Assembly: GCA_947478725.1 (NCBI GenBank)
Contig: CANJWZ010000007.1
Span: forward strand, 1-64,000
Reading direction: 5' to 3'
Source: Comamonadaceae bacterium
Lineage (GTDB): Bacteria > Pseudomonadota > Gammaproteobacteria > Burkholderiales > Burkholderiaceae_C
Length of the DNA stretch: 64,000 nucleotides
Below the pieces are notes generated by a model. The model saw nothing but the letters and a program-made list of their open reading frames with translations. It was not told where the DNA came from and made no database searches. The position numbers were made by a program, and so were the translations under genes. Numbering within the stretch: position 1 is the stretch's first letter; each line of letters starts with the position of its first letter. Shown here one piece after another: positions 20,266 through 29,520 of the stretch.

Positions 20266-21576
20266 ATGCAGCGTATCGTCATCGTCGGTGGAGGAGCCGG
20301 AGGATTGGCGCTGGCTACCCAGTTGGGCAAACGTCTGGGCAAAAAGAAACTGGCTGAGATCACCCTGGTCGATGCTGCGCGTACCCACGTCTGGAAGCCC
20401 CTGCTGCACCAGCTGGCAGCGGGCAGCTTTGACACCCACGCCGAAGAAATTGAATACCTGGCGCAAGCCCGCTGGAACCACTTCAAGTTTCGCCTGGGCA
20501 GCCTGACGGGCATTGACCGCAGCAACAAGACAGTGCAACTGGCCGCCAGCCACGACAACAGGGGCCGCGAGATCACGCCCGCACAGTCCTTGAACTACGA
20601 CACGCTGGTGATTGCGGTGGGCAGCCAGACCAACGACTTTGGCACACCGGGCGCAGCAGAGCACACCATCAAGCTCGACAGCCCGCAGGCCGCCAAGCAC
20701 TTCAACGAGCGGCTGATCAACGCCTGCATACGCGCGCAAACCGTGCCGCGCGCCGAAGGCTCTGGTTTGCTGACCGTGACCATTGTGGGTGGCGGTGCCA
20801 CCGGGGTTGAACTGGCCGCCGAGCTGCACGCCGCAGCGCGGGTGCTGGGCAACTATGGTTTTGAAAACATCAACCCGGAAAAAGACCTGCAGATCGTGCT
20901 GGTCGAGGCCGGGCCGCGCCTGCTGGCCCAATTGCCCGAACGCCTGGGCCATGCCGCTGAAAAGGAACTGCGCAAGCTGGCAGTAGACGTGTACACCAAC
21001 GAAAAAGTGGTTGAAGTGACCGATGGCAGCCTGAAGATGGCCAGCGGCAAGGTGATTCAATCCACACTGACAGTCTGGGCGGCAGGCGTCAAGGCCGCCG
21101 ATTTTTTGAAAACGATGGGTGGCAGTCAGACGCTGGAAGTCAACAAACTCAACCAGCTGGTGGTCAACAGCAATTTGCAAACCAGCCGGGACAGCAGCAT
21201 TTATGCCTTTGGCGACTGCGCCGCCTGCCAGCAAGCCGACGGCAGCTGGGTACCGCCACGCGCGCAGTCGGCCTACCAGCAGGCCATGTATCTGGCGCGC
21301 GAGCTGCCGCCATTGATGGCAGGCAAACCTGTCAAACCGTTCGTTTACACCGACCAGGGCTCGCTGGTTTCACTGTCCGACTACTCGTCGGTTGGCTCAC
21401 TGATGGGCAGCCTGAGCCAGGGCAGCTTTTTTGTCGAAGGCCAGGTTGCCAAGTTGATGTACTGGGCACTGCACAAACAGCACCAGCTGGCGCTGGGCGG
21501 CATCAAAAAAACAGCCCTCATCACGCTGTCTGAAATGATTGACCGCACACACCGCCCTCGCATCAAGTTGCATTGA
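20266..21576 (+). CDS. ndh: Type II NADH:quinone oxidoreductase
   Basis: 436 residues. An FAD-binding motif IVGGGAGGLALATQL lies at the N-terminus and a second nucleotide-binding motif VTIVGGGATGVELAAEL near residue 170. The conserved YAFGDCAA (FAD) and RAQSAYQQA follow, then a C-terminal membrane-associating region. It moves electrons from NADH to quinone without pumping protons, on the inner face of the membrane. A strong ribosome-binding site (AGGAGGAG) precedes the ATG. The gene stands alone. Confidence 0.95.
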   Translation: MQRIVIVGGGAGGLALATQLGKRLGKKKLAEITLVDAARTHVWKPLLHQLAAGSFDTHAEEIEYLAQARWNHFKFRLGSLTGIDRSNKTVQLAASHDNRGREITPAQSLNYDTLVIAVGSQTNDFGTPGAAEHTIKLDSPQAAKHFNERLINACIRAQTVPRAEGSGLLTVTIVGGGATGVELAAELHAAARVLGNYGFENINPEKDLQIVLVEAGPRLLAQLPERLGHAAEKELRKLAVDVYTNEKVVEVTDGSLKMASGKVIQSTLTVWAAGVKAADFLKTMGGSQTLEVNKLNQLVVNSNLQTSRDSSIYAFGDCAACQQADGSWVPPRAQSAYQQAMYLARELPPLMAGKPVKPFVYTDQGSLVSLSDYSSVGSLMGSLSQGSFFVEGQVAKLMYWALHKQHQLALGGIKKTALITLSEMIDRTHRPRIKLH

Positions 21577-21630
21577 TAATTAAGTCCGCAATTCGTCTGT
21601 CAACCCCGAATCAACTCACAGGAGAACGCC

Positions 21631-21774
21631 ATGGCAAAAGGTCAACAAAACAGCGGCAAGATGGTCAAAAAACCAAAAAAAGACACCTCCCCACCTAAAT
21701 CCGTCTCGCCAGATGCGGTGCGTCCTACGATCGTCACCCAGGTGCCGCTGCGGGGCAAGCTGAAAAACAAGTGA
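21631..21774 (+). CDS. Small basic conserved protein, function unknown
   Basis: A 47-residue protein, [18 protein letters not shown] at its start, rich in Lys and Pro. It has a good ribosome-binding site (CACAGGAGAACGCC) and ends 4 bp before the next gene. Short proteins beginning MAKGQQ..NR/KPKK occur widely in proteobacteria without known function; that statement is from memory. The high charge suggests nucleic-acid or ribosome contact, as inference only. Confidence 0.7.
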   Translation: MAKGQQNSGKMVKKPKKDTSPPKSVSPDAVRPTIVTQVPLRGKLKNK

Positions 21775-21778
21775 TTTG

Positions 21779-22048
21779 ATGGCTGACCCGCTTGAGGGCG
21801 TGACACTCGAAGCCATCGTCACTGCCTTATCAATGCATTACGGCTGGGATGAGCTGGGCCAGCGCATCCCCATTCGCTGCTTTCAAAGCGAACCCAGCGT
21901 CGCCTCCAGCCTGAAGTTTTTGCGCAAGACACCGTGGGCGCGCGACAAGGTCGAAGGTCTTTACCTGTTCATGCTGCGAGACATCAAACGCGCCAGCCCG
22001 ACGGTGCACAACTTTCCGCCGCCACGGAATCCTGCCACCCGTGCCTGA
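21779..22048 (+). CDS. VF530/DUF2132 family DNA-binding-like protein
   Basis: 89 residues with the full family pattern: [34 protein letters not shown], and [20 protein letters not shown]. The VF530 fold has a SAM-like/DNA-binding architecture and unknown function. The ATG is at 21779. The 3' end overlaps the GTG start of the pseudouridine synthase by 8 bp, so the two are probably translated together. Confidence 0.88.
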   Translation: MADPLEGVTLEAIVTALSMHYGWDELGQRIPIRCFQSEPSVASSLKFLRKTPWARDKVEGLYLFMLRDIKRASPTVHNFPPPRNPATRA

Positions 22049-22688
22049 TGCGGAGCCAGCCTTCGAAACAGTTGACGCCGATACGCATCTGCTGGTCCTG
22101 AACAAGCCGTCTGGCCTGCTGTCGGTGCCCGGCAAGGGCCCAGACAAACAGGACTGCCTCAGTTTGCGGGTGCAAAAAACATACCCGGAGGCCAGGGTGG
22201 TTCACAGGCTGGACATGGCGACATCCGGTTTGATGCTGATGGCCCGCGGGCCTGTCATGCAGGCGGCACTTTCCAAACTTTTTGAAACCCGAGCGATTCA
22301 CAAACGCTATGTCGCAGTCGTTGATGGGCAGATGAATTCAGGCCCAGACTGGCAACTGACAGACCAGCCGATTGGCCTGGACTGGCCGCACAGACCGCTT
22401 CGCATCATCCATGCCGACGGCAAACCCAGCCAGACCCGATGGCGCACACTTCACTATGACGCACATACCAACACCACCCGCGTGGAACTCGACCCCCTCA
22501 CAGGCCGCTCGCACCAGTTACGAGTGCATTTGAAGGCGCTGGGCCACCCCATTTTGGGAGATGCCCTGTATGCGCCTGAACGTGTCGCAGTGATGGCACC
22601 ACGTTTGCTGCTACACGCCAGTGGGCTGCAATTCGCCCACCCGGCACAAGGTGACAATATGGCTTTTTGCAGCCTGCCTCCCTTTTAA
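22041..22688 (+). CDS. rluA: RluA-family RNA pseudouridine synthase
   Basis: 215 residues. The catalytic motif [14 protein letters not shown] contains the active-site Asp, with [10 protein letters not shown] before it and [15 protein letters not shown] near the end. Length and the RLDMATSG form match RluA, which modifies 23S rRNA U746 and tRNA U32. The only start consistent with homology is the GTG at 22041, inside the end of the upstream gene. Confidence 0.88.
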   Translation: MPDAEPAFETVDADTHLLVLNKPSGLLSVPGKGPDKQDCLSLRVQKTYPEARVVHRLDMATSGLMLMARGPVMQAALSKLFETRAIHKRYVAVVDGQMNSGPDWQLTDQPIGLDWPHRPLRIIHADGKPSQTRWRTLHYDAHTNTTRVELDPLTGRSHQLRVHLKALGHPILGDALYAPERVAVMAPRLLLHASGLQFAHPAQGDNMAFCSLPPF

Positions 22689-22711
22689 TTTTCGACCACA
22701 CTTCAAGCACC

Positions 22712-23479
22712 ATGACACAACACCTTTTTATCCTTACCGGTGCGTCGCGCGGCATGGGACTGGCCATGGCGCGCCAGTTACTGCAGTCTGACAACACCTT
22801 GCTGTGCATCTCGCGCAAAGCCAATGAAACCTTGACCCTGCAGGCCAAGCTGGCAGGGACCCATCTGCTGCAATGGACGGAGGACCTGGCCATGGGTGCG
22901 CGTACCAGCGCCAGGCTCGAGCAGTGGCTGCGTGAGCAAGGCGGCGGCACATCAGGCGCTCTGTTTGCCAGCGCCACGCTCATCAACAACGCTGGCGTGA
23001 TTCCGCGTATTGGCCCGCTCCGTGAAGCAGATGCCGACGACCTGAGCCACGCGCTGCGCGTGGGACTGGAGGCGCCAATGCAACTGACCAGCGCATTTTT
23101 GCGCGCCACGCAAGGCTGGCCGGGCCCGCGAAAGGTGCTCAACATCTCGTCAGGTTTGGGCCGCCGGGCAATGGCATCGCAAGCGGGCTACTGCGCCGCC
23201 AAAGCGGGCATGGACCACTTCACCCGCTGCATGGCGCTTGAGGAAGCGCTCAAACCAAACGGCGCCAAAGTTTGTTCGCTGGCGCCCGGCGTGATTGACA
23301 CAGGCATGCAAGAGCAGCTGCGCGGTGCGGACAGCGACGCGTTTCCTGACCGGTCAGGTTTTGTGAATTTAAAAACCAGCGGCTCGCTGGCGTCCCCAGA
23401 AGACGCGGCCAGCCGCGTTTTGGCCGTTTTGATGCGCGCTGATTTTGGCAGCAACCCGGTGGCAGACGTTCGCGATTGA
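22712..23479 (+). CDS. SDR-family oxidoreductase (sepiapterin/benzil-reductase-like)
   Basis: 255 residues. N-terminal cofactor motif TGASRGMGLAMA, NNAGVI, catalytic Ser in NISSGLG, and YCAAKAG (YxxxK), followed by LAPGVIDTGMQ. These identify a classical short-chain dehydrogenase/reductase. The arrangement resembles the YueD/sepiapterin-reductase branch. The substrate is not known. It ends 25 bp before the convergent ppk2 gene. Confidence 0.88.
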   Translation: MTQHLFILTGASRGMGLAMARQLLQSDNTLLCISRKANETLTLQAKLAGTHLLQWTEDLAMGARTSARLEQWLREQGGGTSGALFASATLINNAGVIPRIGPLREADADDLSHALRVGLEAPMQLTSAFLRATQGWPGPRKVLNISSGLGRRAMASQAGYCAAKAGMDHFTRCMALEEALKPNGAKVCSLAPGVIDTGMQEQLRGADSDAFPDRSGFVNLKTSGSLASPEDAASRVLAVLMRADFGSNPVADVRD

Positions 23480-23503
23480 ACGCCAGGCCGATTCAGCGTT
23501 GGG

Positions 23504-24421
23504 TCAATAAATCTCAGGGACCAGAATTTCTTGCGGTACCGCATGCCGCACATAGTCCTCATGCCGCACACGCTCGGGCAGCACGATTTCAGGGTGCTCG
23601 GTCTCGCCGTAGGGCATTTGCTCCAGCAGGTGATGAATGCAATTCAAACGGGCTTTCTTTTTGTCATCGGCCTGCACCACCCACCATGGCGCCTGGGCGA
23701 TATGGGTGCGCTCCAGCATGATTTCTTTAGCCTTGGTGTAGTCTTCCCAGCGGCTGCGTGACTCCAGGTCCATCGGGCTTAATTTCCACTGTTTGAGCGG
23801 GTCGTGAATGCGCCCCAAAAAGCGCGACTGCTGCTCTTCATCAGAGATGGAAAACCAGTATTTGATGAGCTGGATACCTGAGCTGACCAGCATCTTTTCA
23901 AACTCGGGCACGGTTCTGAAAAACTCTTCGTACTGCTCGTCAGTACAAAACCCCATGACACGTTCCACCCCCGCGCGGTTGTACCAGCTACGGTCAAACA
24001 GCACGATTTCGCCAGCGGCCGGCAGGTGCGACACATAACGCTGGAAGTACCACTGGGTACGCTCCCGGTCATTGGGTGCGGGCAGCGCCGCTACCCGGCA
24101 AACGCGCGGGTTAAGTCGCTGGGTGATGCGTTTGATCACGCCACCCTTGCCCGCAGCATCGCGGCCTTCAAACAAAATCACCACCCTGTGACCCGTGTTC
24201 TTCACCCAGTCCTGCAGTTTGACGAGTTCGCCTTGCAAACGAAACAGTTCACGGAAGTACTGGCGACGGTTTTCTTTGTCCTGCTCGGTGTGGCCGGGCA
24301 CGTCTGCCCCCGTCAACTCGGCAACGGTACGGTCTACAAGCGCCATCTCGAACTCTTCGTCGTAACTGTCAATGAGATCTTTGCGGATACGCCGCATCAG
24401 TTCGTCGTCTATGGCCTGCAC
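23504..24421 (-). CDS. ppk2: Polyphosphate kinase 2 (PPK2)
   Basis: 305 residues. Walker A VILFEGRDAAGKGGVIKRI, the lid-type motif PAPNDRERTQWYFQRYV, and Walker B region VLFDRSWYNRAGVERVMGF are diagnostic of PPK2. PPK2 enzymes use polyphosphate to phosphorylate nucleoside mono- or diphosphates. The start is GTG at 24421 with GGAGAAC upstream; the conserved N-terminus (ELMRRIRKDLIDSYDEEFE) begins soon after. Confidence 0.95.
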   Translation of the reverse strand: MQAIDDELMRRIRKDLIDSYDEEFEMALVDRTVAELTGADVPGHTEQDKENRRQYFRELFRLQGELVKLQDWVKNTGHRVVILFEGRDAAGKGGVIKRITQRLNPRVCRVAALPAPNDRERTQWYFQRYVSHLPAAGEIVLFDRSWYNRAGVERVMGFCTDEQYEEFFRTVPEFEKMLVSSGIQLIKYWFSISDEEQQSRFLGRIHDPLKQWKLSPMDLESRSRWEDYTKAKEIMLERTHIAQAPWWVVQADDKKKARLNCIHHLLEQMPYGETEHPEIVLPERVRHEDYVRHAVPQEILVPEIY

Positions 24422-24515
24422 GCTGTTCTCCAGTCAAATCAAGAAAAAATGACTTCGAGCTTATGGGTGCAATATGGCAGTTTTATGAAACAGGACGCGG
24501 CTGACTGCAAACCGT

Positions 24516-24754
24516 TTAATCTTGGTGCAGATATTGGTAAATCTCGTCTTTGGTCTTAAGGCGCTGCTTTTTCATCAGCTCCAGCGCGTCATCACTGATA
24601 ACAGCGCCACCGAGCTCGTATTTTTTAATGGCGCGGTTGTTGTCGTCATAGGCGTCAAACAGCTTGGCAAAGTGGGTGTCGGTAGCTTTGAGCGTACGCA
24701 TTTTTTCAGATGTTCGGGAAACTCATGCGCCAGGTCGTGGTTCAACAAATCCAC
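24516..24754 (-). CDS. YdcH/DUF465 family protein with an apparent -1 base frameshift
   Basis: The uninterrupted frame (from ATG at 24701) gives 61 residues, MRTLKATDTHFAKLFDAYDD..., the core of the YdcH (DUF465) family. Upstream, in another frame, a GTG at 24754 with AAGGA before it encodes VDLLNHDLAHEFPEHLKK, the expected N-terminus. The two parts would join if the A-run at 24701-24706 (T6 on the + strand) had seven bases instead of six. The gene either carries a recent indel, a sequencing error, or needs slippage at the A-run. The family's function is unknown; it is a short coiled-coil protein. Confidence 0.75.
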
Positions 24755-24827
24755 ATCGGTCCTTTAGTCGTTTTTGTACACGACCAAAGCTTGCATCGGT
24801 TGGCCGTCTGGCGCTGTCAGACAAGCT

Positions 24828-25568
24828 CTAAGACGCGGCCTGCACAATCCCGCGCCACAGGTCCCAGGCACGTACCACCTGGGCTTCTGTTGTGGCGGCA
24901 GCCAGCGCGGCTTCTTCTTCGGTCAAAAAGTTGATCTGCCCCAAGGCCGCCGCCTGAATTTGCAGCTTGGCATTGACCTCTGCATAAATAGCCCGGTACA
25001 CGACCACTTCGATCGACGGCCCGGTTGTTGTCGAGCCATGGCCACGCATCAGCACGCAGTTGCTGGTGCCCAGCGATTGCGCCAGCGCTTTGCCCAGGTA
25101 GGTGTCCCGGATCAGCATGTCGGTGTTACCCGCCCCGTCTCGAATCTCAAAGAGGGACGAGCCGCTGCCCAAAAAACCACTCATGTGAAAAATCGGCCGC
25201 AAACGCTGGCCCGTCACCCCAAAGGGAATCACGCTTTGCGAATGGCTGTGCACCACGGACATCACATCGGGCCGTGCCTTGTAGATTTCGCTGTGAATAA
25301 ACCGCTCGAGGTAAGAGCGGTGTTCCGATGGTTCGGCCAGGTCGCCGTTCATGTCGAGGCACAAAATATCTTCGGCAGTCACCAGGCCAGGGGCGCGGTT
25401 GCGTGACAGCAAGAAATGATCGGGAGACTTGTCGTGCCGCACACTGATGTGCCCAAAACCGTCAACCACACCCTGGTTGTACAAAATCCGGTTGGCCATC
25501 GCGAGTTTTTCAACCAGAGCGGCATCAGCCTTGGGAGGCGCGGGAGTTTTGGGGGAAGTCGATGTCAT
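24828..25568 (-). CDS. Class II aldolase/adducin family protein
   Basis: 246 residues. The fold is marked by NRILYNQGVVDGFGHISVR, the zinc-type His pair in VVHSHSQSVIPFG, and a later His in CVLMRGHGSTTTG. Family members are fuculose/ribulose phosphate aldolases, decarboxylases or related enzymes. This one lacks obvious phosphate-sugar motifs, so the reaction is open. It is a single gene with ATG at 25568 and GGAGACC upstream. Confidence 0.85.
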   Translation of the reverse strand: MTSTSPKTPAPPKADAALVEKLAMANRILYNQGVVDGFGHISVRHDKSPDHFLLSRNRAPGLVTAEDILCLDMNGDLAEPSEHRSYLERFIHSEIYKARPDVMSVVHSHSQSVIPFGVTGQRLRPIFHMSGFLGSGSSLFEIRDGAGNTDMLIRDTYLGKALAQSLGTSNCVLMRGHGSTTTGPSIEVVVYRAIYAEVNAKLQIQAAALGQINFLTEEEAALAAATTEAQVVRAWDLWRGIVQAAS

Positions 25569-25645
25569 GGGGGTCTCCTTACTTTTTACGACAAAACCTG
25601 TTGCTTTAATAAGTATACATATCGAGCCTGTTCATGGCGCATGCT

Positions 25646-25927
25646 TCAAGGCTCGATCTTGACACCCTTCCAGAAGGCAACGTGGCCTTTGATCTCTTCA
25701 GCCTCGGGCTTGGGGTTGGGGTAGTACCACACTGCGTCGGTGTTCATCTCGCCATTGACCAGCAACGAGTAGTAGCTGGCCTGGCCTTTCCAGGCACACA
25801 TGGTGTGGTGGTTGCTGAAGGTCACATAGTCGCGGTTGAGCGAACTTTCGGGGAAGTAGTGATTACCTTCGATCACCACGGTGGTGTCGCTTTGCGCAAT
25901 GACTGCGCCGTTCCAAATAGCTTTCAT
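25646..25927 (-). CDS. DUF427 domain protein
   Basis: 93 residues: MKAIWNGAVIAQSDTTVVIEGNHYFP, FSNHHTMCAWKGQASYYSL, and DAVWYYPNPKPEAEEIKGHVAFWKGVKIE. The pattern (WNG..IA.S..T, CPWKG-like, YP.P) is the full DUF427 domain, a small beta-rich protein of unknown function, often near redox or detoxification genes. Confidence 0.88.
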   Translation of the reverse strand: MKAIWNGAVIAQSDTTVVIEGNHYFPESSLNRDYVTFSNHHTMCAWKGQASYYSLLVNGEMNTDAVWYYPNPKPEAEEIKGHVAFWKGVKIEP

Positions 25928-26086
25928 GGGGAAATTCCTCAGTTGCGGATCGTGTCAATGGTCATGCTACCCGCAAACTGCGGATATTTGATGGCGATTG
26001 ACCTTTTGTAGGGGCCAGCTGCGGGTAACAGGTGCAGGCCTGAGCAGGCCTTATCGCACGCTGCTGTGATGACCGTTTAAACCAGG

Positions 26087-26596
26087 CTATTTGCCTGGCA
26101 TGCCGCCCTGCGGATGGGTGGGGTCTATCCACAGCACGGTGTCGGGCTTTTCAACCGGTGCAATGTCCAGATTGACAGCGACGGCCTCACCGTCGCTGCG
26201 GCACAGCACGCACTCCAGCACTTCGGTGGCACTGGCGTTGATTTCCTGATGCGGCACATAGGGCGGCACGTAAATGAAGTCGCCCGGCCCGGCTTCTGCC
26301 GTGAACTCCAGGTGCTCGCCCCATCGCATGCGGGCGCGGCCCTTGACGACGTAAATCACGCTTTCGAGGTGACCGTGGTGATGTGCACCGGTTTTGGCGT
26401 CGGCATGAATGGTGACAGTGCCGGCCCACAGTTTTTGCGCACCCATGCGGGCAAAGTTCACCGCCGCCTTGCGGTCCATACCCGGTGTTTGGGCGGTGTT
26501 ACCGTCAAGCTGGTCGCCCTTGACCACGCGAACGCCGTCGTGCTTCCAGGCAGGTTCATGACTGTGATCATGGCTGTGGATGTGGTTTGAGCTCAT
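26087..26596 (-). CDS. Cupin-domain protein
   Basis: 169 residues. Cupin motif 1 is GAHHHGHLESVIYVVKGRARMRWG and motif 2 is GDFIYVPPYVPHQEIN. The His-rich metal site is complete. A His-rich N-terminus (SNHIHSHDHSHEP) may bind metal. Related cupins are dioxygenases, isomerases or sensors; the role is unknown. ATG at 26596 with AGGAACTC upstream. Confidence 0.85.
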   Translation of the reverse strand: MSSNHIHSHDHSHEPAWKHDGVRVVKGDQLDGNTAQTPGMDRKAAVNFARMGAQKLWAGTVTIHADAKTGAHHHGHLESVIYVVKGRARMRWGEHLEFTAEAGPGDFIYVPPYVPHQEINASATEVLECVLCRSDGEAVAVNLDIAPVEKPDTVLWIDPTHPQGGMPGK

Positions 26597-26697
26597 GTTG
26601 AGTTCCTTCTGTAAAAAATCGGCGCAAGCTCTTCAGCAAGCAGGGGCCGCGGAACCGGCTTTGCCGGGCCGCAGGCGAAGTGCAAAGCTTAGGGGCT

Positions 26698-27729
26698 TCA
26701 TTTGTAGCGTTGGCGCGCCAGCGCCGCACCCAGGCCCAGCGCCTGCAGCTTTTTGATGGCGATGTCGCGGCTCATGGGGGCCAGGCCGCAATTGGTGCAA
26801 GGTATCAAGCGGGCTTTAGGGACATATTCGAGCGCCTTGCCAATCGTGTCTGCAATCTGCTCGGGCGTCTCAATCTCGTCGCTGGCGACGTCAATCACGC
26901 CGACCATCACGTCTTTGCCTTCAAGCAGCGCCATCAAATGTGGCGGCACATGCGAGTGGTAGCACTCCAGGCTGACCTGCTGGATGCTGCTTTTGGCCAG
27001 GGCAGGCAACACCTCTTCGTATTGCCGCCACTGATCGCCCAGTGTTTTCTTCCAGTCGTTGTTGGCCTTGATACCGTAGCCATAGCAAATGTGAACGGCG
27101 GTTGTGCAGGTCAGGCCGCGCGCCGCCACTTCAAGCGCTTTGACGCCCCAGTCGGCGGCTTCTTTCATGTAAACATTGAAAGCCGGCTCGTCAAACTGAA
27201 TGATGTCCACCCCATCGGCTTGCAAGGCCAGTGCCTCCTGGTTGAGCAGCTCGGCAAAAGCCATCGCCATTTTGATTTTGTCGCCATAAAACTGGTCAGA
27301 CACGGTGTCGACAATCGTCATCGGCCCGGGCAGCGTGAACTTGATTTTTTTGACGGTGTGGGCGCGCAGCAATTGCGCCTCAGCCGCATGCACGCGGCCC
27401 TTTAATGTGAGCGTTGACACCACCTGGGGCACCATCGCGTCGTAGCGGTTGTTGCGAATGCCCATTTTGACTTTGTGATCAAAATCAATGCCTTCAACCT
27501 GCTCTAAAAAGCCGTGTACAAAATGTTGGCGCGACTGCTCGCCATCACCAATCACGTCCAGGCCAGCATCTTCTTGCGCCTTGATCCACAGCAGTGTTGC
27601 GTCTGCCTTGGCTTGTTGGAGCTCTGCCCCTTCAGCCTTCCACTGCGGCCAGAGTTTGTTGGTCTCTGACAGCCAGGCGGGTTTGGGCAAGCTGCCGGCA
27701 ATGGCGGTGGTGAAGAGTTTGCTGGTCAT
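26698..27729 (-). CDS. Cobalamin-independent methionine synthase-like protein (MetE C-terminal type)
   Basis: 343 residues, so only the catalytic half of MetE (about 750 residues) is present. The N-terminus AIAGSLPKPAWLSE, the GDGEQSRQHFVHGF region, DEPAFN, the zinc-type HxC pair (VHICYG), and NCGLAPMSRDIA are the catalytic/zinc signatures. In the family the zinc activates homocysteine for methyl transfer. Stand-alone forms may use other methyl donors, so the substrate is uncertain. Confidence 0.88.
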   Translation of the reverse strand: MTSKLFTTAIAGSLPKPAWLSETNKLWPQWKAEGAELQQAKADATLLWIKAQEDAGLDVIGDGEQSRQHFVHGFLEQVEGIDFDHKVKMGIRNNRYDAMVPQVVSTLTLKGRVHAAEAQLLRAHTVKKIKFTLPGPMTIVDTVSDQFYGDKIKMAMAFAELLNQEALALQADGVDIIQFDEPAFNVYMKEAADWGVKALEVAARGLTCTTAVHICYGYGIKANNDWKKTLGDQWRQYEEVLPALAKSSIQQVSLECYHSHVPPHLMALLEGKDVMVGVIDVASDEIETPEQIADTIGKALEYVPKARLIPCTNCGLAPMSRDIAIKKLQALGLGAALARQRYK

Positions 27730-27761
27730 CTGCGTTTGTCTCGTTTTATTAAAAAAATGAA

Positions 27762-28766
27762 TTATAAAAATTCATGGGCCAGCAGTTCATAAGAACGCCG
27801 CTGCGCTGCCGGGTCATGCGCCCAGGTAATCACCACCAGCTCGTCAACGCCGAGCGATTCAGCCAGCGCACGCAGCTTGGCAGCCACTTGCGGGCCGCTG
27901 CCCACCAGCGCGTTGGCCCGCAGTTGATGGGCCTGTGCTTGCTCGGCAGCGCTGTAGGGTCGGGCGGCCACTTGTTCTGGCGATGGCAACGAGCCAATCG
28001 CGCCACGGTTTCGGTCAATCTTCCAGCGCTCCCGGCTTGAAAAGTGATGCCACGCCTCGGCCTCGGTATCAGCGGCCAGCGCCCACACGCACAGCACGGC
28101 TTGGGGTGTCGGGTGCAGAGCACTGGGACGATACAACTGGCGGTACAAGTCCAGTGCCTGATGAGCGCCCTGCCCGTCAGTGATGAAATACGCAAACGCA
28201 TACGGCAAGCCGAAATGCGCCGCCAATTGCGCGCCGTAGTCAGAGCTGCCCAGCATCCACAGCGTGGGGCTGGTCGGGCCGGTGGGGTTGGCGGTGACGC
28301 CGTGGCCGGGGTGGCCTTCAGGCAAATCAATGCCAGATACCCAGGCTTGCAATTCACGCACCTGAATCGGAAAGTCATCACTGGACTGCTGCGCGCTTTG
28401 CCGCAACAGCCGCGCCGTGCGCATGTCAGAGCCTGGCGCGCGCCCCACGCCCAGGTCGATCCGGCCAGGGGCCAGCGCTTCCAGCACCCGAAACTGCTCG
28501 GCTACCTTCAAGGGTGCATAGTGCGGCAACATCACACCTGCGCTGCCAATGCGGATACGGCTGGTGGTGGCGGCAATCGCGGCCATCAACACCTCAGGCG
28601 CAGAGCCGACGATGCTGGGGTGGCTGTGGTGCTCACTGACCCAAAAACGGTGAAAACCCAGCGTTTCAGCCTGTTGGGCCAAGGCCAGGGTTTGCCTGAT
28701 GGCGGCGTCTTCAGTTCGGCCGGCAGCTGCGGCAGATTGGTCGAGAACAGATAGTTTGATGGGCAT
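27762..28766 (-). CDS. LLM-class flavin-dependent oxidoreductase
   Basis: 334 residues from MPIKLSVLDQSAA. FWVSEHHSHPSIVGSAPEVL and RIRIGSAGVMLPHYAPLKVAE are the luciferase-like monooxygenase TIM-barrel signatures, with RIDLGVGRAPGSD. The enzymes use reduced flavin (FMN) to oxidise small substrates. The open frame starts upstream at 28820, but the start at 28766 matches homologues. Confidence 0.88.
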   Translation of the reverse strand: MPIKLSVLDQSAAAAGRTEDAAIRQTLALAQQAETLGFHRFWVSEHHSHPSIVGSAPEVLMAAIAATTSRIRIGSAGVMLPHYAPLKVAEQFRVLEALAPGRIDLGVGRAPGSDMRTARLLRQSAQQSSDDFPIQVRELQAWVSGIDLPEGHPGHGVTANPTGPTSPTLWMLGSSDYGAQLAAHFGLPYAFAYFITDGQGAHQALDLYRQLYRPSALHPTPQAVLCVWALAADTEAEAWHHFSSRERWKIDRNRGAIGSLPSPEQVAARPYSAAEQAQAHQLRANALVGSGPQVAAKLRALAESLGVDELVVITWAHDPAAQRRSYELLAHEFL

Positions 28767-28854
28767 GACACGACTATAGCGACTGCAGTTCATGTGCGCC
28801 CGGCGCGCTCTCTGTTCCAATACATATCTTAGTTTTTACAAAAAGAAGTCCCGC

Positions 28855-29412
28855 ATGGCACTCAAAGCCACCATTTACAAAGCCCAACTCGCCATTGCCG
28901 ACATGGACCGGGGCGTTTACGCCGACCACAATGTCATCATTGCCCGTCACCCGTCAGAAGCCGACGAGCGCATGATGATCCGCCTGCTGGCCTTTGCCTT
29001 GAACGTGCCAGCAGACGACAAAAACGGCAAGCTCGAATTTGCCAAAGACCTGTGGGATGTCGATGAAGCCGCGCTTTGGCACAAGGACTACACCGATCAG
29101 ATCCTGCATTGGATCGATGTGGGTCAGCCGGACGACAAACGCCTGATGAAAGCCGCAGGCCGGGCCGAGCGCGTCACGGCGTACAGCTTTTCAAGCAGCA
29201 CGGCCGTGTGGTGGAAAGGCATTGAAACCAAACTCACCAGAGCCAGCAACCTGGTCGTCTGGCAAATTGAAGCCGCACAAAGCCAGACGCTGGCCAAACT
29301 GGCTGAACGCAGCATGCAGCTGCAAGTGACGGTGCAAGACGGCACGGTGTGGATGAGCACCACGGCAGATTCAGTGGAGATCACGCCGAAGCGCTTGACG
29401 GCTGGTGATTAA
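28855..29412 (+). CDS. yaeQ: YaeQ family protein
   Basis: 185 residues, MALKATIYKAQLAIADMDRGVY, with ARHPSEADERMMIRLLAFAL, FAKDLWDVDEAALW, WIDVGQPDDKRLMKAAGRA and a C-terminal WMS. This is the complete YaeQ pattern; the fold is PD-(D/E)xK nuclease-like, and the E. coli protein was named as a suppressor related to RfaH. Function is unproven. Start is ATG at 28855. Confidence 0.93.
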   Translation: MALKATIYKAQLAIADMDRGVYADHNVIIARHPSEADERMMIRLLAFALNVPADDKNGKLEFAKDLWDVDEAALWHKDYTDQILHWIDVGQPDDKRLMKAAGRAERVTAYSFSSSTAVWWKGIETKLTRASNLVVWQIEAAQSQTLAKLAERSMQLQVTVQDGTVWMSTTADSVEITPKRLTAGD

Positions 29413-29421
29413 TTTTCAGAC

Positions 29422-29438
29422 GCTATTTATAAAATAGC
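29422..29438. repeat. Small palindromic repeat GCTATTT-ATA-AAATAGC
   Basis: A 7-bp perfect stem with a 3-base loop after yaeQ. A second copy, with loop TTT, lies at 61985-62001. Both are in intergenic DNA just after a convergent or terminal gene, so this is probably a dispersed hairpin repeat of this genome, perhaps a terminator-like element. Confidence 0.55.
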
Positions 29439-29520
29439 ATCTCGCGCTTGAGTTCATTGGCTCACAGCCACTTTTTTCTGATATAGCCTATTTTTACCTA
29501 TTTTCAGGATTTCAAAAGCA

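Noticed and set aside
26680..27405. 241-codon frame opposite the MetE-like gene
   Set aside because: Antisense shadow; the minus-strand product carries clear MetE zinc motifs.
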